Shown here piece after piece: positions 1 through 8,390 of a stretch of 64,000 nt of DNA. Below the pieces are notes generated by a model that searched no databases, was not told the DNA's origin, and saw only the letters and a list, made by a program, of their open reading frames with translations. The position numbers and the translations under genes were made by a program. The number at the start of each line of letters is the position of its first letter. Position 1 is the first letter of the stretch. The stretch is from SZUA-309 sp965230005 (lineage in GTDB: Bacteria > Pseudomonadota > Gammaproteobacteria > Pseudomonadales > Azotimanducaceae): contig OZ245934.1 of assembly GCA_965230005.1 (NCBI GenBank), forward strand, positions 496,001 to 560,000. The letters run 5' to 3'.

Positions 1-112
1 GCGGAACGCCATGGGAAAGGTGCAGAAGAACCAGCTGCGCCAGGACTACGGCGGTCTATTTGCCAGCGAGGACGCGGGACAAGGCGGTAAGCAAGGCCAA
101 GGTGCGCCCTGA
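1..112 (+). CDS. C-terminal end of an unidentified upstream gene (partial)
   Basis: One frame is open from base 2 to a TGA at 110-112 and encodes about 36 residues of hydrophilic, protein-like sequence ending in a Gly/Gln-rich tail. The stop lies one base before the ATG of the MauD-like gene at 114, an arrangement typical of translationally coupled genes. In amine dehydrogenase operons the gene before mauD is usually mauE, but too little is visible to name this one. Two other frames are also partly open here, so the assignment rests mainly on the stop/start junction. Confidence 0.4.
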   Translation, partial: RNAMGKVQKNQLRQDYGGLFASEDAGQGGKQGQGAP

Positions 113-113
113 G

Positions 114-680
114 ATGTGGGCCCTCACCGTTGCGACCGCCGTGCAGTTTGTCATTCTCTTGGGCCTGGCCGTCGTTGTGCTGTCGCTCGCCCGGCAGGTC
201 GGCATTCTGCATGAGAGGCTGAGCCCTGCCGGCATGACTCGAGCCCGCCAGGGCATCGAACCCGGTGACGCCCTGCCCGGAGACCTTGCGCTCGAGGCGT
301 TGGACGGTGAAGCCGTCGACCTGGGCACCGGGGCGAGCGCCGTGCTGTTCGTGGCCGCGGACTGCCCGATCTGTAAAAGCGTGCTTCCAGCTTTCGAAGG
401 GGCCCTGGCGGAAACCGGACGGGCGCCGTATTGGGTGGCGGACGGGCTCCCCGGCAAGGACGGTGCCCTGCCGGACTATGGCGCTTACGCAGACGATCAT
501 CACATCGACCGCGGCCGGTTCATCGTCTCACAGGAACTGGGCCTGACACTGGGTATCCGACAGCTGCCTGCGCTGGCGCTTTTCGGGACGGACGGACGCC
601 TGGAAGAGCACCAGGCCCTGTCCGGGCCCCGGCAGATCGAGGCGCTGCTGAAGACGGCGCCTCAGGCTGCCACGCCGTAG
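114..680 (+). CDS. MauD-like membrane-anchored thioredoxin-fold protein
   Basis: The 188-residue protein starts with one hydrophobic anchor (about residues 3-28), followed by LARQVGILHERLSPAG, a stretch typical of MauD, the accessory protein needed for disulfide formation in methylamine dehydrogenase. A thioredoxin-like domain follows with a C-P-I-C motif near residue 85. The ATG at 114 was chosen because it directly follows the upstream stop and puts the membrane anchor at the N-terminus; a longer TTG-started frame from 60 only adds basic residues. No dehydrogenase subunit is visible downstream, so the substrate is unknown. The last 19 bases overlap the convergent symporter gene. The family assignment is good; a role in amine oxidation is inferred only from the name-giving relatives. 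Confidence 0.75.
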   Translation: MWALTVATAVQFVILLGLAVVVLSLARQVGILHERLSPAGMTRARQGIEPGDALPGDLALEALDGEAVDLGTGASAVLFVAADCPICKSVLPAFEGALAETGRAPYWVADGLPGKDGALPDYGAYADDHHIDRGRFIVSQELGLTLGIRQLPALALFGTDGRLEEHQALSGPRQIEALLKTAPQAATP

Positions 681-2251
681 GGCGAAAACAGCCAGTACAC
701 GGCCACCATGGCCAGCAGCAGGATGCCGGCCACCGGCTTTGCCAACCGCCAGGGCGTCATGTCGACGGCATGATGGTCCGGCACCACCAGGGGCTCGCCA
801 GGGCTCGCCCAGGCAAAGGCCGTCATGATCCCGATTTCCACCGCGAACAGAATCGCATAGAGGTGGATGAAGTGAATGCCCGAGTCCCAGACGAAGGTGA
901 GGCTCCCGTAAGCGAGCAGATGGAAGCCGATGGCCGTGAGGGCACCGGCGGCCGGCACCCGGTGCCGGCGTCGGCTCGTAAACACCGCCATGACGACGAT
1001 GGCGATGATCGGGATGTTGTAGAAGCCGGTGAACTTGCGGATCAACTGCCAGACGCCTTCCGGGGCATACTGCAACAGGGGTGCAACGAGAAACGAAAAC
1101 AGGGCGAGCACGGTACCCACAACCCGGGCGACGCGAATCAGTTCCGCGTCGTTCACCGGCCCCCGCAGGGGCTGGTAGAGGTCCACGGCAAAGAGCGTGG
1201 AGGCACTGTTCAGCAGTGAGTTGAAGGAGCTGAGCACGGCGCCGAGCAGCACGGCGAGGAAAAATCCGGCGAGCGAGAGCGGCAGCACGTCCGCGGCCAG
1301 GCGCGGGTAAGCATCGTCCATGCTGTGTAAGCCGCTGCCATAAAGATGGAAAGCAATGACCCCCGGAATCATCATCAGAAACGGCACGGCAATCTTGAAG
1401 AACCCCGAGATGAGCACGCCTTTCTGACCTTCGGCCAGGCTCCGGGCACCGAGCGTGCGCTGGATGACGTATTGATTGGTCCCCCAGTAGAAGAGGTTGG
1501 CAAAGAGCATGCCCGTGAAGAGCGTGCCGAAAGGTGTCGGGTCCGTGGCGCTGCCAATGGCGTTCAGTTTCTCCGGCTGTTCCGTGGTCAGAATGGCGAG
1601 GCCCGCGGCCAGGCTGCCGTCACCCAGTTTCACGAGCCCCAGCACCGGCACTAACACGCCTATCACGAGCAGTCCGATACCGTTCAGGGTGTCCGAGACG
1701 GCAACGGCCTTCAGACCGCCGAAAATGGCGTAGGCGGCGCCGATGAGGCCGATGATCCAGAGTGTGATGATCAGCGCCGTGCCCCGGCTGACGCCGAGCA
1801 GCGTCGGCACGTCGAAGAGCTGCAGTACCGCCAGGGAGCCGGAGTAGAGCACCGACGGAATGGTGATCAGTCCGTAGCCGAGGAGGAAAAGTACTGCCGT
1901 AGCGCGGCGAACCCGGGCATCGAAGCGCGTTTCGAGAAACTCCGGGAGGGTGGTGAAGCCCCCGGTGAGGTAGCGGGGCAGCAGCACCAGGGCCATGATG
2001 ACGATGGCGACCGCAGCGGTCACTTCCCAGGCCATGCTCGACAGATTGAACGCGTAGGCGGAGCCGTTCAGACCAATGAGCTGTTCTGCGGAAAGATTCG
2101 TGAGCAGCAGCGAACCGGCGATGAAGGTGCCGGACAGGCCGTGGCCCGCGAGGAAGTAGCCGTCCCGGCTCTGCGTCTGCCCGCGGGTGCGGCGATAGGA
2201 AATCCAGGCGACCAGCCCCATGAAGAAACAACAGGAGAGGATGGTGGTCAT
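662..2251 (-). CDS. Sodium:solute symporter (SSS family)
   Basis: The 529-residue, very hydrophobic protein has about 13-14 predicted membrane segments and the SSS-family pattern near the N-terminus: a DGYFLAGH-like segment after TM1, then LLLTNLSAEQLIGLNG in the sodium-site region. It should import a small solute with sodium; the closest familiar relatives are SGLT-like sugar transporters, but the substrate cannot be read from sequence. The ATG at 2249-2251 is preferred over a TTG 17 codons upstream because it begins directly at the first membrane segment and leaves room for the divergent peptidase gene at 2294. Only 42 bp separate the two starts, so their promoters would have to overlap. 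Confidence 0.85.
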   Translation of the reverse strand: MTTILSCCFFMGLVAWISYRRTRGQTQSRDGYFLAGHGLSGTFIAGSLLLTNLSAEQLIGLNGSAYAFNLSSMAWEVTAAVAIVIMALVLLPRYLTGGFTTLPEFLETRFDARVRRATAVLFLLGYGLITIPSVLYSGSLAVLQLFDVPTLLGVSRGTALIITLWIIGLIGAAYAIFGGLKAVAVSDTLNGIGLLVIGVLVPVLGLVKLGDGSLAAGLAILTTEQPEKLNAIGSATDPTPFGTLFTGMLFANLFYWGTNQYVIQRTLGARSLAEGQKGVLISGFFKIAVPFLMMIPGVIAFHLYGSGLHSMDDAYPRLAADVLPLSLAGFFLAVLLGAVLSSFNSLLNSASTLFAVDLYQPLRGPVNDAELIRVARVVGTVLALFSFLVAPLLQYAPEGVWQLIRKFTGFYNIPIIAIVVMAVFTSRRRHRVPAAGALTAIGFHLLAYGSLTFVWDSGIHFIHLYAILFAVEIGIMTAFAWASPGEPLVVPDHHAVDMTPWRLAKPVAGILLLAMVAVYWLFSPYGVAA

Positions 2252-2293
2252 AAGATCGAGAGTAACCGTCTGATCGGTCAGGAGCGAACGTCC

Positions 2294-3697
2294 TTGCAGC
2301 AATCCGTTTTTCTGCTTCTTGCGTGCTGCCTGAGCAGCGTCCCGGCGCTCGCAACGCCCCTCGAAGGTGAGGGCGCGCCGGCGGCTTTTTATCGTATTGC
2401 GGTCAACGAAGCGCTCTCAGAGGTGGCGGTGGAGGCGCGTTTTACCGGCGAGATCGGCGATCTCGAGGCAGAAGATGGCCAGCTCAGGGACTTCCGCAGC
2501 CTGAGCGGCTGTGGCGGGGAAACGGTACAGATCAACAATGAACGGATCGCCACCACGGGATTGAGCGGATGTCTCCGCTACCGCTATCCCCTCGAGGCCG
2601 AGGCAGGCTCGCGGACGCCGCCGGTGGAACCGGGCGTGCGCGTCACGCGACCGGGCGCCTGGCTCTGGACGCCCGATCTCCGTTCGGCCGGTCCGATCCA
2701 TATTGAGCTGAAACTGCCGGAAGGAGCAGAGGCTTCCGTGCCCTGGCGGCCTCTGGAAGACGGCCGCTATGCGCTGGATCCCTCGCCGGGCAGCGCCAGC
2801 GGCAAGGTGGTCTTCGGGACTTTCGATCAGTTCGACGTCCCTGTGGGTGACGCAGACATCCGGGTCGCTGCGGTACACAGCCCCGGCCGGCGCCTGGATG
2901 TCGAGAAGACGGCAAACTGGCTGCAAGTTGCCCTGGAAGACGTGGCGGCCGTGGGCGGCCGGTTCCCGAACCCCAACCTGCAGGTGATCGTGCATCCGGT
3001 GGGAGATCGTGGGCGGTCGCCCGTGCCTTTCGGTTACGTGATTAGAGACGGCGGAGAAACGGTCCGCTTCTATGTGGCGGAAAACCGTTCCCTCGACGAC
3101 TTTCTCGCCGACTGGACGGCGACTCACGAGTTCGCGCACGTGCTCCTGCCCTACGTGCGCAGCCGTGAGAAATGGGTGTCGGAAGGTTTTGCGAGCTACT
3201 ACCAGAACGTGCTCCTGGCGCGGCGGGGCGCCTATACGGAGTTGGAGGCCTGGCGGCGCCTGCACCGGTCCTTCCGCCGGGCGGACCAGGTGCGCAATCC
3301 CCCGCGCCTGGACCGGCTCAACGAGCGTTCCTTCGGCGAGATGCGCATGCTCATCTACTGGTCCGGCGCTGCCTTTGCGCTCATGGCCGATGCGCGCCTG
3401 CGGAGTATCGGTGACGGCAATCTGAGCCTCGATTCGGTGCTTGGTCAGCTCGCCGCCTGCTGTCTGCCCTCTGAGCGGATCTGGACCGCGGCTGAGCTCT
3501 TCGAGACGCTCGACGGCTTCACCCCGGAGCCGGTCTTTGTGCCGCTCTATGAGGAGTTCATGGCCCGGCGCGGGATGCCCGATCTCGAACCGCTCTACGC
3601 GGACCTCGGCATCGAAACCGCCGGTGACTGGGTGCGGCTCACGGAGGAGGGACGACTCCGGGCGCTGCGCGGCGCTATCATGAGCCCTTCGCCATAG
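2294..3697 (+). CDS. Secreted M1-like gluzincin metallopeptidase
   Basis: The 467-residue protein begins with a hydrophobic signal peptide ending in VPALA, so it is probably periplasmic or outer-envelope. The zinc motif HEFAH lies at about residues 278-282 and the third ligand E follows in WVSEGFASYY, the HExxH-x18-E layout of gluzincins (M1/M61-like clans). The N-terminal half is a beta-rich region as in M61-type peptidases. The TTG start at 2294 is supported by an AGGAG about 9 bases upstream and by its position at the signal peptide; no ATG fits. The stop precedes the hydrolase gene by 68 bp. Substrate and biological role are unknown. Confidence 0.75.
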   Translation: MQQSVFLLLACCLSSVPALATPLEGEGAPAAFYRIAVNEALSEVAVEARFTGEIGDLEAEDGQLRDFRSLSGCGGETVQINNERIATTGLSGCLRYRYPLEAEAGSRTPPVEPGVRVTRPGAWLWTPDLRSAGPIHIELKLPEGAEASVPWRPLEDGRYALDPSPGSASGKVVFGTFDQFDVPVGDADIRVAAVHSPGRRLDVEKTANWLQVALEDVAAVGGRFPNPNLQVIVHPVGDRGRSPVPFGYVIRDGGETVRFYVAENRSLDDFLADWTATHEFAHVLLPYVRSREKWVSEGFASYYQNVLLARRGAYTELEAWRRLHRSFRRADQVRNPPRLDRLNERSFGEMRMLIYWSGAAFALMADARLRSIGDGNLSLDSVLGQLAACCLPSERIWTAAELFETLDGFTPEPVFVPLYEEFMARRGMPDLEPLYADLGIETAGDWVRLTEEGRLRALRGAIMSPSP

Positions 3698-3765
3698 GCA
3701 CCGTCACGGTCGCCGACTGACCGGCCCGGCAGGCCAGGGTCAGGAAAGAGAAGACAGGGGGAGAG

Positions 3766-4491
3766 ATGCCGACGTTTCAGACCGCCGATGGGGCGACGCT
3801 CAACTATGAAACCCGTGGGGCGGGATTCCCCGTGCTGCTCATTGCGCCTGGGGGGATGCGGTCCGCCATTTCCTTCTGGGAACACACGCCCTGGAACCCG
3901 ATGGAGGACCTTGCGGATCGATTTATGGTGGTGGCCATGGATCAGCGCAATGCGGGTGCATCCACGGGCCCCATCGCAGCCGATCACGGCTGGCACACCT
4001 ATGCGGCCGATCAGCTGGCGCTCATGGATCACCTCGGGCTCGAGCGCTTTCATGTGGCTGGCATGTGTATCGGCGGCCCCTACGCCTTCGGCCTCATCGA
4101 CGCTGCCCCGGAGCGGGTGGCTTCTGCCGTGCTGTTCCAACCGATCGGTCGTGATGACAACCGCCAGGCCTTCTACGACATGTTCGACTCCTGGGCAGCC
4201 GATCTGAAAGACAGCCGTCCCGAAGTCAGCGATGCGGACTGGCAGCAGTTCAGAGCCAACATGTACGACGGTGACGCCGTGCTCTTCAATGTCGATGAGC
4301 GCTTCGTCGAAGCCTGCAACGCGCCGCTGCTGGTGCTGTGCGGCAAAGATCTCTACCACCCGGAAAGTACCTCCCGCGCCATCGCCAGGCTGGCGCCGGC
4401 GGTAACCTTCATCGAGGACTGGAAGGAAGGGGCCGACCGGGACAGCGCCCGGGAAGCAGTTGGACAGTTTCTCGACGCCAACACCCCCTGA
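3766..4491 (+). CDS. Alpha/beta hydrolase with a cysteine at the nucleophile position
   Basis: A 241-residue single-domain alpha/beta hydrolase with the oxyanion region APGGM (about residue 28), MDQRNAG-type strand 4 region, and a nucleophile elbow G-M-C-I-G-G near residue 103. The usual serine of the GxSxG elbow is replaced by cysteine, as in dienelactone hydrolases, although the overall sequence looks more like small esterase/haloperoxidase-type hydrolases. The acid (in LCGKDLYHPE) is visible but the catalytic histidine is not obvious near the C-terminus, where WKEGADRDSA is found instead. Either the active site is reorganised or the enzyme is not a hydrolase in the usual sense. A GGGGAGAG ribosome site precedes the ATG. 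Confidence 0.8.
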   Translation: MPTFQTADGATLNYETRGAGFPVLLIAPGGMRSAISFWEHTPWNPMEDLADRFMVVAMDQRNAGASTGPIAADHGWHTYAADQLALMDHLGLERFHVAGMCIGGPYAFGLIDAAPERVASAVLFQPIGRDDNRQAFYDMFDSWAADLKDSRPEVSDADWQQFRANMYDGDAVLFNVDERFVEACNAPLLVLCGKDLYHPESTSRAIARLAPAVTFIEDWKEGADRDSAREAVGQFLDANTP

Positions 4492-4600
4492 GACGCCAAC
4501 CGGCCGGACACCCTGTTAGGCGGGGAAACCCGTTAACCCGGAAAAAGAGCGCGGCCCCTGGGAATCGAAACACACACTCACGCAGTTTGAGGAGACCAAT

Positions 4601-5479
4601 TTGAGTGACAGCACGCGGACGGCCTTTCTCGGCCTGGGCGTCATGGGCTATCCCATGGCAGGACATCTGAAAGCAGCCGGCCACGAGGTCACCGTTTACA
4701 ACCGGACGGCACCCAAGGCCGAGCGCTGGCAGGCGGAACACGGTGGTGACGCTCAGGCCACACCGCGGGAAGCTGCCGCCGGTGCGGAGGTCGTCATGCT
4801 CTGCGTGGGAAACGACGACGACGTGCGCTCCGTTGTTTATGGGGACGACGGCGCCCTGGCAGGGATGGAAAGCGGCGCCGTACTCGTGGACCACACGACA
4901 GTCTCGGCCGATCTTGCCAGGGAGCTGGGGGAGGCCTGTGCCGCCCGGGAGATCGGTTTCCTCGACGCGCCGGTATCGGGCGGTCAGGCCGGGGCCGAAA
5001 ACGGTCAGCTGACCATCATGGTGGGCGGTGAGGAATCGGTCTTCGCGCGCGTCGTGCCGGTCCTCGACTGTTTCGCCAAGTCAGTGCGCCTCATGGGTCC
5101 GGCCGGGGCGGGCCAGTTGACGAAGATGGTCAATCAGATCTGTATTGCGGGTGTGCTCCAGGGGCTTTCTGAAGGTCTGCACTTTGCGGAGCAGGCGGGG
5201 CTCGACATCAGCACCGTGGTCGACGTGATTTCCAAAGGAGCCGCCCAGTCCTGGCAGATGGAGAACCGCTACGAGACCATGGCCGCCGGTGAGTTCGAGT
5301 TCGGATTCGCCGTGGATTGGATGCGCAAAGACCTCGACATCACCCTGCGCACCGGTCGCACCCTCGATGCCCGGCTGCCGTTGACCGCCCTCGTCGATCA
5401 GTTCTATGCGGATGTGCAGAGCTACGGCGGGGGACGCTGGGATACGTCCAGCCTCATTCAGCGCCTCAGGAAGTCTTGA
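4601..5479 (+). CDS. NAD(P)-dependent beta-hydroxyacid dehydrogenase (3-hydroxyisobutyrate dehydrogenase family)
   Basis: 292 residues. The N-terminal Rossmann motif GLGVMGYPMAGHLKAAGH is diagnostic of the 3-hydroxyisobutyrate/tartronate-semialdehyde reductase family, followed by DAPVSGGQAGA (substrate-binding loop, about residue 125) and the catalytic-lysine region GAGQLTKMVNQ near residue 173. Such enzymes oxidise or reduce beta-hydroxyacids in valine, glycerate or related catabolism; the exact substrate is not decidable. The TTG start at 4601 is fixed by a TTGAGGAGA ribosome site just upstream. It is followed by a strong hairpin and the convergent trxB. Confidence 0.85.
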   Translation: MSDSTRTAFLGLGVMGYPMAGHLKAAGHEVTVYNRTAPKAERWQAEHGGDAQATPREAAAGAEVVMLCVGNDDDVRSVVYGDDGALAGMESGAVLVDHTTVSADLARELGEACAAREIGFLDAPVSGGQAGAENGQLTIMVGGEESVFARVVPVLDCFAKSVRLMGPAGAGQLTKMVNQICIAGVLQGLSEGLHFAEQAGLDISTVVDVISKGAAQSWQMENRYETMAAGEFEFGFAVDWMRKDLDITLRTGRTLDARLPLTALVDQFYADVQSYGGGRWDTSSLIQRLRKS

Positions 5480-5485
5480 ACCGTT

Positions 5486-5509
5486 CCGGGCCCTGGTATC
5501 AGGGCCCGG
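5486..5509. terminator. Perfect hairpin between convergent genes
   Basis: CCGGGCCCTG and its exact reverse complement are separated by GTAT, giving a 10-bp, nearly all-GC stem. It sits in the 44-bp gap between the convergent dehydrogenase and trxB genes. There is no T-run on either side, so it is a bidirectional hairpin rather than a textbook intrinsic terminator. Confidence 0.5.
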
Positions 5510-5523
5510 TAGCGACCGCTGAA

Positions 5524-6465
5524 TCAGGCAGCGGCTTCGTCGAGATACTTTTCCGCGTCCAGCGCCGCCATACAGCCGAAACCCGCGGAGGTGATAGCCT
5601 GACGGTAGATGTGATCGGCCACGTCGCCGGCGGCGAAAACGCCGGGCACACTCGTTGAGGTGGCGCCCCCTTCGGTACCACTCGTGATGTTGATGTAGCC
5701 GCCTTCCATATCGAGCTGACCGGCGAAGATGTCTGTGTTCGGCTTGTGGCCGATGGCGATGAATACGCCGGTGAGATCGATCTGCTGGTCGTTGCCTTCC
5801 TTGTCGGCGATGCGCATTCCGGTCACGCCGCTGTCGTCGCCGAGCACTTCCTGAAGCGTGTGATTCCAGATGGGTTCGATGTTCTCTTTCGCGAACAGCC
5901 GATCCTGAAGGATTTTTTCTGCCCGAAGTTCGTCGCGCCGGTGAACCAGGTACACCTTCGAACAGATGTTCGACAGGTAGAGGGCTTCCTCCACGGCGGT
6001 GTTACCACCGCCGACCACGGCGACTTCCTGGCCGCGATAAAAAAAACCGTCGCAGGTGGCGCAGGCTGAAACGCCGCGGCCTTTGAAGGCGTCCTCTGAA
6101 GGCAGTCCGAGATACATGGCAGATGCGCCCGTAGCGATGATGAGTGCATCACAGCTGTAGCTGGCCGAGTCACCGGTCAGCGTGAATGGCCGTTTCGAGA
6201 GGTCCACGGCATTGATGAAATCGTTCACCACGCTGGCATCGAAGCGCTCCACGTGCTCGGCCATCTGCATCATGAGCTCCGGTCCCTGCAGCTCTGCGTG
6301 GCCACCGGGCCAGTTCTCCACCTCCGTGGTGGTGGTGAGCTGGCCCCCGACCTCAACCCCGGTGATGAGCACGGGTTTCAGGTTGGCGCGCGCAGCATAG
6401 AGGGCGGCCGTGTAGCCGGCGGGGCCCGAGCCGATGACGATGAGACGGTGGTGTTGGTCGCTCAC
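5524..6465 (-). CDS. trxB: Thioredoxin reductase
   Basis: 313 residues with the FAD motif GSGPAGYTAALYAARA, the redox-active CATC pair near residue 140, the NADPH motif GGGNTAVEEALYLS and the C-terminal FAD signature VFAAGDVADHIYRQA. It reduces thioredoxin with NADPH in the cytoplasm. The start is decided by the ribosome site: GGAGG at 6475-6479 is well spaced for the GTG at 6463-6465, giving MSDQHHRLIVIGSG, and is too close for the GTG three codons upstream. Length is normal for the family. It appears monocistronic. Confidence 0.95.
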   Translation of the reverse strand: MSDQHHRLIVIGSGPAGYTAALYAARANLKPVLITGVEVGGQLTTTTEVENWPGGHAELQGPELMMQMAEHVERFDASVVNDFINAVDLSKRPFTLTGDSASYSCDALIIATGASAMYLGLPSEDAFKGRGVSACATCDGFFYRGQEVAVVGGGNTAVEEALYLSNICSKVYLVHRRDELRAEKILQDRLFAKENIEPIWNHTLQEVLGDDSGVTGMRIADKEGNDQQIDLTGVFIAIGHKPNTDIFAGQLDMEGGYINITSGTEGGATSTSVPGVFAAGDVADHIYRQAITSAGFGCMAALDAEKYLDEAAA

Positions 6466-6567
6466 GAGGCGCACCTCCAGATCGAGAAAGCGGCGTATCT
6501 TAGCAGGGGCTCTGCGGGTGCCAAAGAACCAGCGGTGCTTCCCTTAGATCGGCCCGTTTGGCCGGCC

Positions 6568-6921
6568 TCAGGGGGCCTCATCGGCGGTATGACAGTCGAT
6601 ACAGCGCCGGGTAGGCCCTCCGTCTTCGCCCAGGGCCTGCTTTTCCAGGTGGCAGCCACGGCACAGCCCGTGAAAATGCGTTTCCACGAGGGCGTTTACC
6701 GCCGGATCCGTCTTATGGCAGTTGAAGCAGAGTCCTTTGCCGCTGTCATCGACGTAATCGTGGTGGCAGGCCACACAGTTGACGGTGCGATGGTCGGCGT
6801 GAGCGAAGGTCACCGGCAGCATGGGCCGTTCGCGGCGGGCCTGTTCCTGGCCGCCGGCCAGGAGCCAGAGACCGCTTGCAACGATCGCCAGGGCGGCGCC
6901 GCCACTCAGCAGGCGACGCAC
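6568..6921 (-). CDS. Small membrane-anchored tetrahaem cytochrome (cytochrome c3/NapC-like)
   Basis: 117 residues: an N-terminal hydrophobic anchor (about 8-24) and then four haem-binding CxxCH motifs, CVACHH, CFNCH, CRGCH and CIDCH, spaced as in small class III type multihaem cytochromes. It should carry electrons on the periplasmic side of the membrane. The GTG at 6919-6921 was chosen because it puts the anchor at the N-terminus; it overlaps the stop of the upstream membrane protein by 16 bases, which implies coupling. The longer open frame upstream is only the shadow of that gene. The pair looks like a quinol-oxidising or ferric-reductase-type module, but the acceptor is unknown. Confidence 0.8.
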   Translation of the reverse strand: MRRLLSGGAALAIVASGLWLLAGGQEQARRERPMLPVTFAHADHRTVNCVACHHDYVDDSGKGLCFNCHKTDPAVNALVETHFHGLCRGCHLEKQALGEDGGPTRRCIDCHTADEAP

Positions 6922-7589
6922 GCGAACTGCTTGATGCTGGCGTAGCCGAGGGCGAGACACACGGCGCCGAACGCCGTGAGATAAGGCGCGCGGGCAACGG
7001 CGGCGGCCGACCTCGGCGCCGCTGTCAGGCGTGGCGTGAGCGCCAGACGCCGGGCCAGATAACCCGCCAGGGGAAACACGCAAAGCAACAGGGCAATGGC
7101 GGCCACTTGCCACGGTCGCCCGAGACTGAACTCCGTACCCAGCACATGCCAGGCCGTGGCGCCGAGCACGGCCAGATAGATCACCCGGTGCCAGCGTCGA
7201 AAACCGGCGAAGTTACGGTAGCTTTTTGAGCGGAAGCGCGGCAGTGAAGTGATGGTCATGGCGAGGAGGGCCAGGAATGCGAAGAGCCCCACGAGCATGT
7301 AGGCGGGCCCTGCAGGCAGGAGGTACTCGATGACCGTCCAGTCGAGCATCAGATAGCCGATGCCGTGGAGGAAGATGAGCACGCACGCGGCGATACCGAG
7401 GTTCCGGTGCAGATCGAGCCGAGGCTGCCGGGCCGGGCTTTCCGAATCCCAGCCGAGCAGGGCGATGACCGCGAAGGCACAGAAGCCGAGCGCCCCGAGA
7501 AAGTCCCAGGCGAAGCCAGCCGTCGGCAGGGCACGGCCCGCCAGTCCGAGCAGCAGTACGAGGCTTGCGAGCAGAAGGGCAGGTGTCAT
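6906..7589 (-). CDS. Ferric reductase-like transmembrane protein (b-type haem)
   Basis: 227 residues with about six membrane segments. Histidines that could hold haem b occur in LHRNLGIAACVLIFLHGIG and FRRWHRVIYLAVLGATAWH, the arrangement of the ferric-reductase-like/MsrQ domain. The ATG is at 7587-7589. It overlaps the downstream tetrahaem cytochrome by 16 bases, so both are translated together, and the likely role is electron exchange between the quinone pool and that cytochrome. It is not adjacent to an MsrP-type molybdoenzyme, so it is not clearly MsrQ. Confidence 0.7.
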   Translation of the reverse strand: MTPALLLASLVLLLGLAGRALPTAGFAWDFLGALGFCAFAVIALLGWDSESPARQPRLDLHRNLGIAACVLIFLHGIGYLMLDWTVIEYLLPAGPAYMLVGLFAFLALLAMTITSLPRFRSKSYRNFAGFRRWHRVIYLAVLGATAWHVLGTEFSLGRPWQVAAIALLLCVFPLAGYLARRLALTPRLTAAPRSAAAVARAPYLTAFGAVCLALGYASIKQFACVAC

Positions 7590-7644
7590 ACGGCGTGTTT
7601 TTTCGGGAAAGATCTAGGCTAGACGACGCGCCGGAAGGAGCAAA

Positions 7645-7715
7645 GGGAAAAGGGGAAAAGGGGAAAAGGGGAAAAGGGGAAAAGGGGAAAAGGGGAAAAG
7701 GGGAAAAGGGAAAAA
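7645..7715. repeat. Tandem GGGGAAAA octamer array
   Basis: Seven perfect GGGGAAAA copies (7652-7707) are flanked by degenerate copies on both sides, with purine-rich drift continuing to about 7740. The array lies in the 198-bp gap between the ferric-reductase-like gene and the Yip1-like gene, on the 3' side of neither convergent pair: both genes run leftward, so it is upstream of the 7589 start. It is a simple-sequence tract prone to slippage; a lysine/glycine-rich open frame across it is a by-product. Confidence 0.9.
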
Positions 7716-7787
7716 GGAGAAAAGGAAGAGCGGAAAGGAAAGAAGGCGTGGGCGGCCGCCTGCTGCAGGGCCGCCCGCGCCGATTGA

Positions 7788-8390
7788 TCAGTAGGTGTAC
7801 TCAGGCGCCGGGCCGAGATCCCAGAGTACGACCGTCGCGCCCAGAAGGGCGACAAATGAAACGAGCGCCACGGCGAAAACGGCACTCGCGTAGAGAAAGG
7901 CCCGTTCTGGTGCAACCCGCATGACGGGTCCGGTGCCCAGGAACAGCAGATAGATGCAGTAGCAGGCGACCAGCGTGCCGCCAAGGACGTCGAGCCAGAG
8001 CAGTGGCTGCAGCCCGAGCAGGCCCGCGAGAAAGAAGGGACTGGCCGTGTAGCTGATCAGAGCAACACCTCGAGACAGGCCCGACTCAGTGCCGTAGGAC
8101 CCTGCCATCCAGCTGACCATGTAACCGAGGAAGACGACCCCGGCGACCATCGCCAGATAAAATAGCACGCACATGGGCAGCGCACTTTCAGCGGTAAGCC
8201 GCACGGGATCGCCCATGATCACCCAGCCCTGGGTGGTCACGCCGATGTACCAGCTCACCGCCGGGATCAGCGCGAAGGGAATCGTGTGCAGCAGCAGGGT
8301 CATCATGATGCCGGGATCCTGCTCGGCAACGTTGCGCCAGCCTTGTCGTGGGTTGAAGGTCACGACAAATCCGTTCAGCAGGCTATTCAT
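7788..8390 (-). CDS. Yip1-family membrane protein
   Basis: 200 residues, about five membrane segments, with the N-terminal FNPRQGWRNVAEQ motif typical of bacterial Yip1/DUF1282 proteins. Its ATG overlaps the stop of ccoS by four bases (ATGA), so it is the last gene of the cbb3 biogenesis transcript. Function is unknown; the position suggests a link to membrane or oxidase assembly, but that is only inference. Confidence 0.75.
   Translation of the reverse strand: MNSLLNGFVVTFNPRQGWRNVAEQDPGIMMTLLLHTIPFALIPAVSWYIGVTTQGWVIMGDPVRLTAESALPMCVLFYLAMVAGVVFLGYMVSWMAGSYGTESGLSRGVALISYTASPFFLAGLLGLQPLLWLDVLGGTLVACYCIYLLFLGTGPVMRVAPERAFLYASAVFAVALVSFVALLGATVVLWDLGPAPEYTY

Noticed and set aside
7602..7617. 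Sixth copy of the FixJ-like motif before the ferric-reductase-like gene
   Set aside because: It matches 13 of 16 positions of copy C but lies only 13 bp before the start codon and differs in the GGGG core; such a match is expected by chance about once per window.
7565..7924. Lysine/glycine-rich frame across the GGGGAAAA array
   Set aside because: It is a translation of the octamer repeat (24-bp protein period) and overlaps the ends of two real genes.
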